From the NCBI RefSeq assembly GCF_036373705.1, contig NW_027102661.1, positions 186,001 through 250,000 on the forward strand: 64,000 nt of DNA, in the 5' to 3' direction. The notes beneath the pieces are model-generated. The model ran no database searches. It saw nothing but the letters and a program-made list of their open reading frames with translations, and was not told where the DNA came from. This DNA is from Amia ocellicauda. Lineage: Eukaryota > Chordata > Actinopteri > Amiiformes > Amiidae. Below, piece by piece: positions 41,750 to 53,121 of this stretch (position 1 is the first letter of the stretch; the number at the start of each line of letters is the position of its first letter). The position numbers and the translations under genes were made by a program.

Positions 41750-43790
41750 TTAAATACGGTACAATTCGTTAGTAAGGGTATTAATAAGGGTGTTTTGGCT
41801 CTCTATCACCAGGTTTTGCCCCACTAACACAAGTCTTTGATTTTGTAACAAAGTATGTAGCAACTCATGCCGACCTTCAGGAAGTAGCTCCGGGGGCTGG
41901 TGGCCTGGCTCAGCTTCAAAGGATGGTCGCTCCGGTAAATCTCGGTCGAAGGAGGCAGGGAGCGAGCGTATACTCATGGACGGAGACCAAGAAGGCCTTT
42001 GCGGTGACACCCTGGCCAAGCGCGGGGTACTGTTCCGCGTTTCTGTAGCCAAGAAACGGGTCTGGGGGGACGATGTTGAAACCAGGCCGTCGTTGGGTGG
42101 TGTGTCAGCCCTGACTGACGGCGACCCCTGAGGTTGTTGGATGCCTGTATTTGTTCCGCCCGACAATGCGGCGGGCTGAATCTGGGGTGTTGAATTACCC
42201 CCAGAAGGCTGTGGCCTGAGTAGATGTTGGGGGGTCTCCAAGATCACCGTGGGGGATCCTCTCGGTGATCTCACCGGGGAAGATGTTTGATCCCACTTAG
42301 ACGGGGTAATTGTCCTCAATAGCTCATCCACAGAATGACTATCCCAAGAGTCTTGGGAAGAATAAAAATATACATTACATTTACATCTTTAAACGGTGAC
42401 AGAAATCAAACTTAAAACAACATGTCCAGGACATTCAAAACCTTTAGCTTTTTTAGACCTTTGAAAATAGCCTTAGACATTCACTACAACGCCTTATTAT
42501 TTACAGACAATATATTTATTAGGACTTGATAATAAATGTAAAACAGAGAAGCCGCTGTAAATAAACTGTTTCTTAAATGTTTCTTTAAAAACTGTAATAT
42601 TGTTAATAAAACACACACACACACAACAACATTTCATTTTTAAACGAACCTTCCAAGTGTAAACGCTTCCTGATCCCGGGACTTCCTGTTTCACAAACGT
42701 TTTCACGATCTGTTTAAATATTAAATACAATGAACACCTTCAAGCCTTTTCCTACAACCACTTTAAAACAGAAGTATAATAGCGGGAGATAAGCCAAACA
42801 ACTTACTAAACCCTTTCGGACGTCTTTACTTCCTAACCAGACGGTACGGCAATCGGTCATTTCTAAACACGTTCCCCAGAAACAAGCATAGACCTGTCCG
42901 GACTTCTAAAGATCTTTCCCAGAACCCCCCGCCCTACAGGAAACGGTCACCCATCGCTTAAATATTAGCCATCAACGGGCAAACAAAGCCCTTTTAAAAA
43001 CATTAAAGTTTGAAAGATCTTACTTACCTCCACAGAATAATCGTTTCTTATGTTTTTCGGCTGGTTTAGCTTTTTGCACCGCTGTGAAGGTAAGAGACAT
43101 GTTTAACCTTTAACCACACCGCTTTATAAAAAGCTTTAACCTCTTACAGGCTGCAGACATATACTCACAGCTATCAGATACCGGGGCTAACGGCCTTTCA
43201 GATTCTTGAAAGGTTACGGTTCTCGAAGGTAAAACGAAACAAGCCCTCGATGTGGAAGGCCTTTCGTTGTCTCGAACCACGTTTCTTAATACTGTTAGAC
43301 AGGATAATTTTTTAAAATTAACAAAACTGGACTCAAACATCTTACAGAAACGTTATACAAACAAACAGGGGTTTAGTTCTTACCCGGTCGGCAGACAGCC
43401 TGTCTAGGGACAACCACTTCTCTTGGTCGATCCTCGGAGACATTAATCACAGGCCTTTCGATAGTTTCTGTGTAATTAAAGAGACCGGCATTAATATATA
43501 TTAAAACGTTTTCATAACTCTAATGAGCCGCTTCAAAACCACACACACCCATGCATAAGAACCCATGAGCGCAAACACAAAAATCTTACCGTCGTTGTTC
43601 CAGATGATCTCCTCAGCGTTGGGAATGAACTCCTGTTGACTGGTTGAAAAATAATTTTACAGAACTTAAAACAGATGTTATAGCCTTATTTACAATACAT
43701 GCACACAACACGCTCTGAGTCAATGAAAATAATCTGAAGACTTGCCTAAAAACTCGTTTAAATCGAATCGCTGATGTTGTTTCCGGACAT
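41750..43790 (-). CDS. Putative six-exon spliced gene (copy 3)
   Basis: Same exon plan, last exon 41750-42351. It has the one-base loss in exon 1 and the altered exon 2 acceptor. The last exon is open. Confidence 0.5.
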
Positions 43791-44438
43791 TGTTGATCTT
43801 TAGTCTTAAATCGAAAGGTCAGTATGAGTCTGTCGAGCTGAAGACCAGACCTTCATACTTATACTGATGGCCACATGCCGGATCTGTTTGTAAGGCATTG
43901 TTCTGGTCTGGCCTTTGTGCCACCCTGTTACCAATTAACATATCAAAACCAACCAATAAAATGACACTGCATCAAATTTCAAATAGAAACCAAGATGGAG
44001 ACGATCTCTCTCCTCTCTACTCTAAACTTTTATTAGAACCTTTTGGTCTCTCAAAAAAACATTTTTAAGCATCAAGACCTATAGTCAACAACCACTAAGA
44101 ATATTTCAGGCCTTTATAAGCGCTAAAAAACAACCTGAGCCTAGAAAATAACTATAAAGATCAAAAATAACTAGCGCTTTTACAGTGATTTTTTTATTTA
44201 TTTTTTATAGCGATGCTTTGTTTGGTATTAAACAAGTCACAAACTACTCAGAACAGCGTTTATCCCCGCAAAAGAGATATTTGGGTTTATTTTACAAAGC
44301 TTATAAATTATATAGGTTAAAAGTATTCTGAATGTTTTGATATCACACGCCATACCTACTGTTGTCTTCTACACCTTACGGTAGCAACAAATCTAACTAC
44401 TGCTTTACTTTAACAATAATAATGACGGCGACCACGAT

Positions 44439-44499
44439 GACAACAAGAACAACAACAACAAGAACAACAACAACAACATCATCATCATCATCATCATCA
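44439..44499 (+). repeat. (AAC)n(ATC)n microsatellite
   Basis: The sequence is almost the same as 63489-63548 in the right flank, linking this spacer to that host unit. Confidence 0.9.
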
Positions 44500-44663
44500 G
44501 ATTTTAATTAAAAGTGGCTACACCAGCGTTTACAATTTCAACCTGTCGACGGACGGACGCTCTGAGTGCATCGATTGCGGGCACTCCAATGAAGAAAAGA
44601 CACCCACCGCCTCCGGGGAACCACGAGGGCAAGCATGACGAAAAGGGTCAGCCCACAGTAGGC

Positions 44664-44736
44664 TGTTTCCGCCCGGTTTCGAACCGGGGACCTTTCGCGC
44701 GTTAGGCGAACGTGATAACCGCTACACTACGGAAAC
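44664..44736 (-). tRNA. tRNA-Val (AAC)
   Basis: A 73-nt gene with perfect acceptor (GTTTCCG/CGGAAAC) and T stems, anticodon AAC and complete A and B boxes. It is the cleanest of the AAC genes here. Confidence 0.94.
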
Positions 44737-45109
44737 TGACACCGCTGCCTCTTGCTTCAAATGGTTACCGTTAAAGCCTGCTGGTAAAACGGGCTCAGGT
44801 GTTTCAGGTCGGCTAGGCTGTGAGATGGCGTCTGAAGTGCGGCGAAAGGATGCCATTTTCACTGACCTGTTTGGCATTGCTAAAGGGCACATCAGGACAC
44901 TTCGGAAACTCTTTTAAAGGCAGGACGCCCTGCGCTCTGACAGTGCCTGCACTTAGCCCAACAAGGTGATGCTGAATGGCTTGTTCAAACGTCTGGTGGT
45001 CTTCCTTCACCACCAGACTATCAGAGCTATTGTGCCTTCTACACCTTACGGTAGCAACAAATCTAACTACTGCTTTACTTTAACATTAATAATGACGGCG
45101 ACTACGACG

Positions 45110-45145
45110 ACAACAAGAATAACAACAACAACATCATCATCATCA
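45110..45145 (+). repeat. Short (AAC)n(ATC)n microsatellite
   Basis: Marks the second, tRNA-less host unit of this spacer. Confidence 0.85.
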
Positions 45146-45377
45146 GATTTTAATTAAAAGTGGCTACACCAGCGTTTACAATTTCAACCTGTCGACGGAC
45201 GGACGCTCTGAGTGCACCGATTTCGGGACACTTCGGAAACTCTTTCAAAGGCAGGACGACCTGCGCTCTGACAGTGCCTGCACTTAACCCAACAAGGTGA
45301 TGCTGAGTGGCTTGTTCAAACGGCTGGTGGTCTTCCGTCACCACCAGACTATGAGAGCTATACTGCGCCTTCAACTA

Positions 45378-45383
45378 CATAAG
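45378..45383. repeat. Target site duplication, left copy
   Basis: CATAAG directly abuts the left TIR. The same six bases follow the right TIR at 61562-61567. A 6-bp duplication is characteristic of Polintons. Confidence 0.88.
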
Positions 45384-45568
45384 AGTAGATAGTAGGGTTT
45401 TTTGGGCGCGGCCTATTTTGTTATGACGTATGCCCTAAGCTTATTAATATTCCTACGTCATAATTGGGGGGCGTGATTTTAGGTAGAGTTATTTCCTTAA
45501 TTATTCCTACGTCATATCCGTCAGAAAGTGTACACCCATAAAACCCTGAACAACAAGGCCACCCATAA
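45384..45568 (+). repeat. Left terminal inverted repeat, copy 4
   Basis: 185 bp, inverted at 61377-61561 with few mismatches. It is likely both the replication origin end, where a protein primer would attach, and the early promoter/enhancer. Confidence 0.95.
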
Positions 45569-45686
45569 ATACCCCCACCCCTCTGAAGGCAACGCCCCGA
45601 AACTCTCCTCTCTATTTAAGAACCCGCGCTTCTTTTAGGCAATACCTCTTTAATTCTCAGCTTCTGAAACATCCCGCTTCTTCAAC

Positions 45687-46091
45687 ATGTCCAGCGACAT
45701 CAACATGAAACCCCGCAAGAAACAATCCCGGGCAAGGGTTCCTGTACTCACCAATTTGAAGATTGAATGCTCCTGGGTGTTGATCTGGGGGGCTCGACGG
45801 GGTTACCGCTTTAAAAGGGATCCCAGCTATGTTGGAGTGGAGCTTCTTGCTTTGGGAGAGAAGGAGGGTACGTTGGAACCTTTTGAGACGGTAATTGAAT
45901 ACTCTTATGAGGACTGGTTGAAGGTGATGGCCTGGAGAGATCTGGGGCTTGTGGATAAGACTCTAGAAGGCTTGCAAGAGGGTCCAAGAGAATGCGAAAT
46001 GGAGTCTCCGACTCAGGGTTTTGAAAGGTGTGAATGGGAAAGCTTGCAGAACTACGACAGACGACGTGTGGGGTTTTGGAGGGGGGTCTGA
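45687..46091 (+). CDS. Early/accessory ORF1, unknown (copy 4)
   Basis: 134 residues; four substitutions near residues 18-35 separate it from copies 2 and 3, with the rest identical. Confidence 0.65.
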   Translation: MSSDINMKPRKKQSRARVPVLTNLKIECSWVLIWGARRGYRFKRDPSYVGVELLALGEKEGTLEPFETVIEYSYEDWLKVMAWRDLGLVDKTLEGLQEGPRECEMESPTQGFERCEWESLQNYDRRRVGFWRGV

Positions 46092-46194
46092 CGGCTCAGG
46101 GGCTACTCTCTTCTAAGAGGGCGGTGTGTCGTGACGTAGTGAAGAGATAGGATAAAAGGTGCAACAATTCATTCATGGTTTAAAATTAAAGAGA

Positions 46195-47043
46195 ATGTCT
46201 TACCCGAAAGCTGCGGACGTCGACAGGCTCTACAGGCCTCTTCAAACCCGGGATCACCCCTGGTTCTATTCCCCAGATTTTGTATACACTCTGGAACCCT
46301 TTGACTGTGGTTACTCTCCAAGACCTCAGACCCCGGTCCCTCAGGACGAAACAACATGCGGTGCGATGGATGTCCAAATGAGTCTCGGGGATCCCCAGCC
46401 TCTGGAGCTCATGGAGGGCCTCGATTTTGCCGAACTGTCTACCGTCTGTGCGTCTCAGGAGGGGGTCAGTCCAATGGATGGAGAAACACCCCACAAACCA
46501 CCAGGCGACCCAATGAGCATCGGACTGTCCCGGGGGCGTGATGAAGACGCAGGATTTATGCCCGGGGTATGTGACCAAGTAAGCAGAGTGGTTAAAAGCA
46601 CCCTGGTGTATATTCTGAGTGCTCTCATCGACCGAGCTCTGAAAGAAGTCTGTTGGGGGTGTGAAGTGAATCACCCCAGTCAGTTGAGACACAGTTGTTT
46701 GTTTGAACCAGACCGTTACTATTTCCTGTTCTATTTCAACGTGTTTTACAGAAGACTGAACAAACCGTGGCTGAAACCGGCACTAATCAAGGCGCTCTCT
46801 TACTCCCACATACATGTCACTGTGGGACAAGTCCAGAAAATCATAGATGAGATTTTGCTGGAGCTGAAAAAGGAGCCGTTTATAATAGAGAAACTTGGGC
46901 AGCTGCTCAATGACCTGGATGAGCCGAGTAGAAAAACCGCTGGCAAGCTAAAAGCTTATTTCTTCCGTAAAGAAGTTAAAGCTGGGGGCAGCGACGAAGA
47001 ATTCGACATCTACGCCACTGATTCAGACTCTGACCTGAACTAA
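46195..47043 (+). CDS. Early/accessory ORF2 with Cys/His motif (copy 4)
   Basis: Intact 282 residues. One Arg to Trp change falls inside the Cys/His motif (C-W-G-C-E), leaving its Cys and His residues untouched. Confidence 0.65.
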   Translation: MSYPKAADVDRLYRPLQTRDHPWFYSPDFVYTLEPFDCGYSPRPQTPVPQDETTCGAMDVQMSLGDPQPLELMEGLDFAELSTVCASQEGVSPMDGETPHKPPGDPMSIGLSRGRDEDAGFMPGVCDQVSRVVKSTLVYILSALIDRALKEVCWGCEVNHPSQLRHSCLFEPDRYYFLFYFNVFYRRLNKPWLKPALIKALSYSHIHVTVGQVQKIIDEILLELKKEPFIIEKLGQLLNDLDEPSRKTAGKLKAYFFRKEVKAGGSDEEFDIYATDSDSDLN

Positions 47044-47055
47044 GGGACTTTGAAC

Positions 47056-47223
47056 ATGGGGAATGTTCTGGACTGGTTCTGCAACTGGTTCTGTCATCAA
47101 CACTCTGCAGCTAACCTGAGAGCGCTATTACACCATGTGCTTGACAGAAAAGTAGCCAACGCGAGCCTTTTCTCTACAGATTTAACCATCGATGAGGATC
47201 AACTTTCAAACCTGGAAAAGTGA
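47056..47223 (+). CDS. Small early ORF3 (copy 4)
   Basis: Identical 55-residue ORF. Confidence 0.5.
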   Translation: MGNVLDWFCNWFCHQHSAANLRALLHHVLDRKVANASLFSTDLTIDEDQLSNLEK

Positions 47224-47448
47224 ATGGCTGCTGTAACAAAGACCGGGGGGTACGAACACTGGGATGAAGGGCTCAAGGGGGCCAAGAATGATATTAGGCC
47301 ATTTCATCAACATCTGTATGACCTTTTACTGAGCATGTTTAATACACCTCTGTTTACTTTTAAAATAGGTCATATTGTTGTTTTATTTACATATGTAACT
47401 GAGGTGTGTGCCTACAAGATAAAGAAACAGGTATATTTGTTGATATAG
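47224..47448 (+). CDS. Small early ORF4 (copy 4)
   Basis: 74 residues; differences (N to T, N to I) cluster in the part suspected to be intronic. Confidence 0.4.
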   Translation: MAAVTKTGGYEHWDEGLKGAKNDIRPFHQHLYDLLLSMFNTPLFTFKIGHIVVLFTYVTEVCAYKIKKQVYLLI

Positions 47449-47564
47449 ATCAAGTAACCAATCATCTGATTTCTTTTTGTCTGGACCGTAGAAAAAATTG
47501 TTGTGTATGTTATACTTTTCTCAAATGTCTAAAAAGGGGTATCTGCTCTCCTGAAGTTGAATAA
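47403..47564 (+). CDS. Candidate Cys-rich 3' exon (copy 4)
   Basis: Open throughout; the one difference from copy 2 (TGTCTA for TGTCTT) is synonymous in this frame. The stop lies within AATAAA. Confidence 0.4.
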   Translation, partial: GVCLQDKETGIFVDIDQVTNHLISFCLDRRKNCCVCYTFLKCLKRGICSPEVE

Positions 47565-47620
47565 AAAACCTTGTATAAAAACTTTGCGCATAGTGTGGGT
47601 CTGTGTGGTTATTTGAGAGA

Positions 47621-48712
47621 ATGACTCGGCAAGCTCCCCAAATGCAGGAACTATACTACAACCCAGCCAAGATTGGGGGTTTGGCGGGTAAGAAGGGTTT
47701 TCAAAGAGGACTCGCTGAGGCCGGAGTGAAGGTTAATGATGTGGTTGTTTCAGAATGGTTACGGGAACAAGACGCCTATACCTTACATAAACCTCTCAGG
47801 ATTAACTTTAAAAGAAACCGCGTATATGCAACTGACATAGATTCACAATGGCAAATGGATCTAGTCGATATGTCAAATATATCAAAACATAACAATGGTC
47901 ACAAATTGATGTTGATGTGTATCGATGTGTTATCAAAATATGCCTGGGCTCACATTCTACATAATAAAACAGGTCGGGCGGTGACAAGGGCCTTTGAGGA
48001 TATATTGTCCCAGGGTCGATGTCCTAAAAAACTGCAGACTGATAAAGGAAAAGAGTTTCTCAACAGAGAATTTCAGAATCTACTGAAGAGACACAAAATA
48101 CATCATTTCACCACCGGTAATGAGCTTAGGGCATCGGTAGTGGAGAGGTTTAACCGCACCATAAAGACCAAAATGTGGAGATATTTTACAGCGGTCAACA
48201 CGTTCAAGTATTTTGATAAAGTTCAGGATTTTATCGATGCTTACAACCAAGGGTATCACACCAGTATTAAAATGAAGCCTTTAGATGTTGATCAAAGTAA
48301 TTCTTTTAAGGTCTATAAAAAATTATACGGACCATTTATTAAGAAGGGAAAAACTACTTATTAGTTCAACATCGGTGATGTGGTTCGCGTTTCAAAGCTA
48401 AGGAGTACTTTTGCCAAAGGTTATGAACAAACATTTTCTGACGAATATTTTACAGTTACCGAACAGTTGGCTAGAGACCCCCCCGTGTACCGGTTAAAAG
48501 ACTATGACAGGGAGGATATAGAAGGAACGTTTTACGAAGCCGAGTTACAAAAAATTATTGTGGGTAAAGACAGTGTATACAGAGTTGAAAAGATATTAGC
48601 TGAAAAAACCCAGAACCGGAAAAAATATGTGTTGATGAAATGGCTTGGATGGCCTGAAAAGTTCAATAGTTGGGTCCCGGAACAACAGGTTTGCGATATT
48701 CAATCCTTATAA
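47621..48712 (+). pseudogene. Integrase with chromodomain, one nonsense codon (copy 4)
   Basis: From ATG 47621 the N-terminal zinc-binding-like region and entire DDE core are in one frame. A single AAG to TAG change at 48362-48364 stops it before the SH3-like region and chromodomain, which continue in the same frame to 48712. It lacks the 2-base deletion of copies 2 and 3 and is the least damaged integrase in the window. Confidence 0.93.
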
Positions 48713-48758
48713 CAACATGCCCGCGGGTGTGTTGGGGGCATTACTTTCGATTCTCAAG

Positions 48759-49487
48759 ATGGAATCAGGAGGCTTCTACGTGACTCTACCCAGTAATGCC
48801 TCTCTCAATATATATCCTAAAAATGAAATATCCAGTTACACGGTACAATTTGGAAAATCTATAGATCTAAGGGGGTCGTGGGAAGTGGGGTTGGCGGAAA
48901 TACAGTATCCTTACACTTGGGCTGTTTTACAAGATAAGGATGCCACCTTCGCCATTTTTGATGATGTTAAAATCAATGGACATTCACGATACAAGGAGGT
49001 TATTATGACAATGTGGATAAAATATTAGATGAGATGCATAAACAGTTCACAGAAGGCACCCCCAACATCAAGCTATATTACAACCCTATTAAAAAAAGAG
49101 TGTACAAGGTGTCAAAACCAGGTATTAGCATTCAAACCAGCGGCCAACTGGGGCGTATATTAGGGTTCTATTCTGACACAGAGAGCAGGTTCTCAGAAGT
49201 GGTGGGGCGGCTTTTACACTCTTTATGTGTATACGGATATCATAACCCACCAGAGGGTCGGGAATAGTTATGTCCCCCTTTTGAGAAATGTACTTATTAA
49301 AGGTAAAAGCAATGACATGGTCACAATTACTTATGACAAGCCACACTACGTACCAGTCTCAAAGACCCACTTTGACAACATCACGATCGAAGTCAAATCG
49401 GATCAGAATATCAACGTACCCTTCCGCTTCAGTTAAGTTATTGTCAAACTACATTTTCGACCCCTGAAACAGTTTGTACATTATTAA
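48759..49487 (+). pseudogene. Penton-like minor capsid protein, three lesions (copy 4)
   Basis: It has the ancestral frameshift plus two private lesions: a 4-base deletion near 48972 and a TAA at 49434-49436 near the C-terminus. Confidence 0.85.
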
Positions 49488-49488
49488 A

Positions 49489-49977
49489 ATGGCTACCTCG
49501 AGGGGTTATGTAGATCCTAGCGCCTATGTGGATTATTACAAGATGCAAGCCGGGAACGGCTTGCCCGGTTTTGTAGGAGCCCCCACAATGTATGGCGCCG
49601 GTCTAGGAGGACTCTTTCATGGTCTCTTTAGAATGGCCGTACCCCTGCTTAAGAGAGGCTTTGCTATAGCCAGACCCCACTTGAAATCAGCGGCTAAAAA
49701 TATTGTTAGTGACGTGTTCACCAATGTTATGAACCGGGCAGCTAGCCATGAGCATCAGGAGGGTTCGGGTCTCATGGTAATGGCGAGGAGGGGGGGTAAA
49801 AGAAGAAACAGCATGTGTCCACCAGGGCGACGAAGATCCGTGGCTAACAAAAAACGAAGAATCTCTCATTCTCCAACATATCGTGGAAACACTCGGAGAA
49901 GGAAGCAGCACAAGAAAAAACCTGCAAAAAGAAAGTCTCAAAGAAAGAAAAATAGAGCCTCAGGATACATCTTTTAA
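49489..49977 (+). CDS. pX/pVI-like basic core protein (copy 4)
   Basis: Intact 162-residue ORF identical to copies 1 and 3. Confidence 0.8.
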   Translation: MATSRGYVDPSAYVDYYKMQAGNGLPGFVGAPTMYGAGLGGLFHGLFRMAVPLLKRGFAIARPHLKSAAKNIVSDVFTNVMNRAASHEHQEGSGLMVMARRGGKRRNSMCPPGRRRSVANKKRRISHSPTYRGNTRRRKQHKKKPAKRKSQRKKNRASGYIF

Positions 49978-49979
49978 AC

Positions 49980-51295
49980 ATGTCTTTTGTCCACAGTCTA
50001 TCGGAAGAATGCGTCAAATCAGAACTGGATCTGTTTACAGTTCCATACACTCAAACGAGTATAGATAAGATCATATATGTAGAGATTCCCCCTCTTTCTG
50101 CAATTTCAGACACGGCCCCTCTGGAGTTTTTTATAGCTGGCAATGGCGAGGATTATATTGATTTGAAAAACACATTTATTTTAATGAACTGTAAAGTGAC
50201 TGATTAGGATGGCGATGCAATCGAGAAGACGGCCAACGCTGGGGTCATCAATTAATCAATTACCCGGTGGCCACCATGTTTTCACAGGTGGATGTGACCC
50301 TGGGAGATCGGCTCATTAGTCAAAGCAGCAATACTTACCCCTATAGAGCCATGATGGAGTGTATCCTTAATTATAGTGAGGAGACCCTAAGCAAACAGTT
50401 CAGCCCCGGCCTTCTCTTCAAAGACATCCCGGAAGCTATGGACGACAAGGATCCAGAGGGACTCAATAAGGGTTTGCAAAAAAGAACGGCCTCTTCAACA
50501 GAAGGGAGGACCTTTGAGCTAATGGGGCATATCCATGCAGACATATTTTTCCAAGAAAAACTCATGCTCAACGGGGTAGACATTAAAATTAAAATGATCC
50601 GTAGTAAAAGTGCTTTTTGTCTGATGACCCCTGATACGGAAAAATATAAACTGACCATATTATCGGCCTTGCTGTTTGTGAAAAAAGTGTCCGTCTCCCC
50701 GGCGGTTAAACTAGGACACGCGCAGGCGTTAATGACGGCAAACGCCAAGTACCCGATCGAAAGAGTCTATATGAAAGTCCACAGTATCCCCGCAGGGACA
50801 CGGGTGATGAACCAGGAAAATCTGTTTCTAGGACAGCTCCCAAAACAGGTTATTATAGGTCTCGTGGATAATGATGCATTTACCGGGGTTTACAACAAGA
50901 ACCCCTTTAACTTTAAACATTATAACGCGGAATTTATAGCGTTGTACGTCGATGGTGTGCAGGTTCCATCCAGACCTTTTCAACCTGACTTTGAAAACGG
51001 CAATGCGGTTCGTGAATATTACAGTCTAGTACTGGCTACGGGTCGCCATCTCAAGGATCAAACTCTGCTGATCGATCGCCGGGAATACTGCAGCGGTTAC
51101 ACCCTGTATGGTTTCAACCTGACCCCTGACGAAGAGTGTGGACAACATATTTCACTGATGAAGACGGGCAATATGCGTTTGGAGATGCGTTTCAAGCAGC
51201 CTCTACCACACACTGTAAATATGGTCGTGTATGCTGTGTTTGACAACATTATTGAGGTGAATCAGAGGAGAAACGTTATGTATGATTATTATTAA
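49980..51295 (+). pseudogene. Major capsid (hexon) protein, least damaged copy (copy 4)
   Basis: Has the shared TAG at 50205-50207 and an apparent 8-base tandem duplication near 50250 (TAATCAAT), but not the two deletions of copies 1-3. From 50267 to 51295 a single 342-residue frame is open, covering most of both jelly rolls. The nominal GTG at 50267 is not a true start. Confidence 0.88.
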
Positions 51296-51296
51296 A

Positions 51297-51854
51297 ATGA
51301 ACACCAGAGAGCTCAACCACATCATGAATGCCCTGGCCGGCTCACGGAAACTGTTTCAAGGAGTCTACGCCTGCGATCAGCTGCCTAAATTTAAGATCAA
51401 GAATTTACCTGCAATGTACATAATCAACACACACCCTAAAAATATGCCCGGAGAACATTGGCTGGCTATTTATCTAAGGGAGGACCACCGTGGTGAATTT
51501 TTTGATTCCTATGCAAACCCCCCGGATTTCAGACCTTTCCCTCGGAAGATCAATAACTTTCTGCTCAACAACTGTCAAGAAACCATTTACAGCGGTCGTC
51601 AAGTACAAAGTCTTCAGACCTTCACTTGTGGTCAGCACTGTGTGTTTTTCTTATATCATAGATCTAAAGGAAGGTCATACCCCGATATTATGGCCTTGTA
51701 CAGTGAGGATTTAGGCCAAAATGATAAAAAAGTGGCAGAGTTTGTCAGGACACTGTGGACCCCCCCTTATAACACAATGACTTACAACCCTAGCCAGCCA
51801 TGTATACAGATGGGGTGTTCTTGTGAGGATTTTAAAAGATGTCATGCATGTTAA
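51297..51854 (+). CDS. Adenain-like cysteine protease (copy 4)
   Basis: Intact 185 residues, identical to copy 1 and different from copies 2 and 3. Confidence 0.93.
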   Translation: MNTRELNHIMNALAGSRKLFQGVYACDQLPKFKIKNLPAMYIINTHPKNMPGEHWLAIYLREDHRGEFFDSYANPPDFRPFPRKINNFLLNNCQETIYSGRQVQSLQTFTCGQHCVFFLYHRSKGRSYPDIMALYSEDLGQNDKKVAEFVRTLWTPPYNTMTYNPSQPCIQMGCSCEDFKRCHAC

Positions 51855-52033
51855 GGTGAAAAAATAATGAAAACAGCTTTTGAATCATTAGTTTTGTTTT
51901 TATTCAACACAATTCTTATACAAAGCAGAGTTTATGTTATAAATAAATGTACAACATTTGAAAATAAAAAAAATAAAAAATAAAATTGTTTGTCGGGTCA
52001 TTATTTACAGGGGAGACAAATAAAAACATGAGA

Positions 52034-52777
52034 TTAATAAGCTTCCCAACGATGGATAGATCCTGAGGATGGTCGCTCAGCACGGTCAGAGTAATGAGAT
52101 ATCGGAGTCAGATCAGGCTCCACCTCTTTACACAGACGGATTTTTTGTCGCGTTACCTGGTTAGGAACTGTGGATTGGGGCATGTTCAGACAGGCCATCG
52201 CCTGTAGGAAAGCATTCCAGCCTACAGGTCGGCGACTATCGGGTACCTTATTAGTGCTAGTGACACTCTTCAACAAATCAAACATGTGTGAACCTTTGAT
52301 CAGTTGTCCTTTAAAAACAAATTCACCCTGTTCATTCCAAGCCGTTACCCGCGGTTTCTGAACCATTTTGTGCAGGATATATTGTGCATGTCTTCTGCTT
52401 CTGGCCGGCATGTTTCTCAAAACATCCGTTACAACATCTCCCTCTGAACTCTCAACAGGTTCGGTCACCGCAACATCTTTATCAACCGTACCCCCCGCAT
52501 CAGCCCCAGAACCATTTTCTTGAGAGGCCATGGTTAAAGTTAAAATGTTTTGATCTTTTTCACCCTGTCTAACCAGACGGAGGTAGCGCTGTAACGTGTT
52601 GGTATACAACTGGGCTTTGGAATACTGATTTAAATCGGCCCTGGCCTGTATAGCTTTCATTTCAGAGTCCAGGTTGTTTTCGGCCGTTTGTCTAATGGGC
52701 TCTGGCCCGACAACATTTTTTCTCAGTTTCTCAAGCTGCTCCTGAGGGATCAAGAACATTTTCTGAGCATATTCCAT
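52034..52777 (-). CDS. Conserved Polinton protein A (copy 4)
   Basis: Intact 247 residues. It shares K-P-R-V-T-A-W and N-Q-V-T-R-Q with copy 1. Confidence 0.75.
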   Translation of the reverse strand: MEYAQKMFLIPQEQLEKLRKNVVGPEPIRQTAENNLDSEMKAIQARADLNQYSKAQLYTNTLQRYLRLVRQGEKDQNILTLTMASQENGSGADAGGTVDKDVAVTEPVESSEGDVVTDVLRNMPARSRRHAQYILHKMVQKPRVTAWNEQGEFVFKGQLIKGSHMFDLLKSVTSTNKVPDSRRPVGWNAFLQAMACLNMPQSTVPNQVTRQKIRLCKEVEPDLTPISHYSDRAERPSSGSIHRWEAY

Positions 52778-52779
52778 TA

Positions 52780-53115
52780 TTAACCCACTCTGGAAGCTAG
52801 AAGACTGGTTAGGAAAGGCACGGATATGCTCAACAGCGGTCCTATAAAACCCCCGGTTTGATTAATCTTCTTTCTTTTTCTTTTAATAGAATACTTCTTA
52901 TTAGCGATGATCTTGATAACCGCTTTTTGTTTTTTGAGTTTAGAATGTTGAGAAGGGGTTAGGGGTATATTACCGCGTAAGATGTTAAAAGCTATTTCAC
53001 ACAGGGTCTCGATCAAATCCGAGGGGGCCCCTGCCAGCACAGCTTTACTATGGCGCGGGCTCCCCTCAAATAACATTTGCAAAAGCGGCAGATTTCTTTT
53101 AATCCGAACAGACAT
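52780..53115 (-). CDS. Conserved small Polinton protein B (copy 4)
   Basis: Intact 111 residues with the Q-T-G-G-F junction conserved; Arg to Ser near residue 23. Confidence 0.75.
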   Translation of the reverse strand: MSVRIKRNLPLLQMLFEGSPRHSKAVLAGAPSDLIETLCEIAFNILRGNIPLTPSQHSKLKKQKAVIKIIANKKYSIKRKRKKINQTGGFIGPLLSISVPFLTSLLASRVG

Positions 53116-53121
53116 TCTTAT

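Larger units (their letters stand above)
29087..44367 (+). mobile_element. Adintovirus/Polinton copy 3 (right end truncated)
   Basis: Starts 15,956 bp after copy 2 and is nearly identical to it. It ends at the same element-host junction, followed by a longer host spacer. Confidence 0.95.
44368..45383. other. Host spacer between copies 3 and 4: one full and one partial tRNA-Val unit
   Basis: The first unit (to about 45030) has a complete tRNA. The second (about 45031-45377) repeats the same unit, but a deletion near 45228 joins the region upstream of the tRNA to the region beyond it, removing the tRNA. CATAAG at 45378-45383 is the left copy of the target duplication. Confidence 0.85.

Noticed and set aside
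13131-45383. Assembly artefact producing false tandem copies
   Set aside because: Copies 1, 4 and the 2/3 pair differ by many private lesions, so most of the array must be real. The near identity of copies 2 and 3 alone cannot exclude an artefact for that pair.
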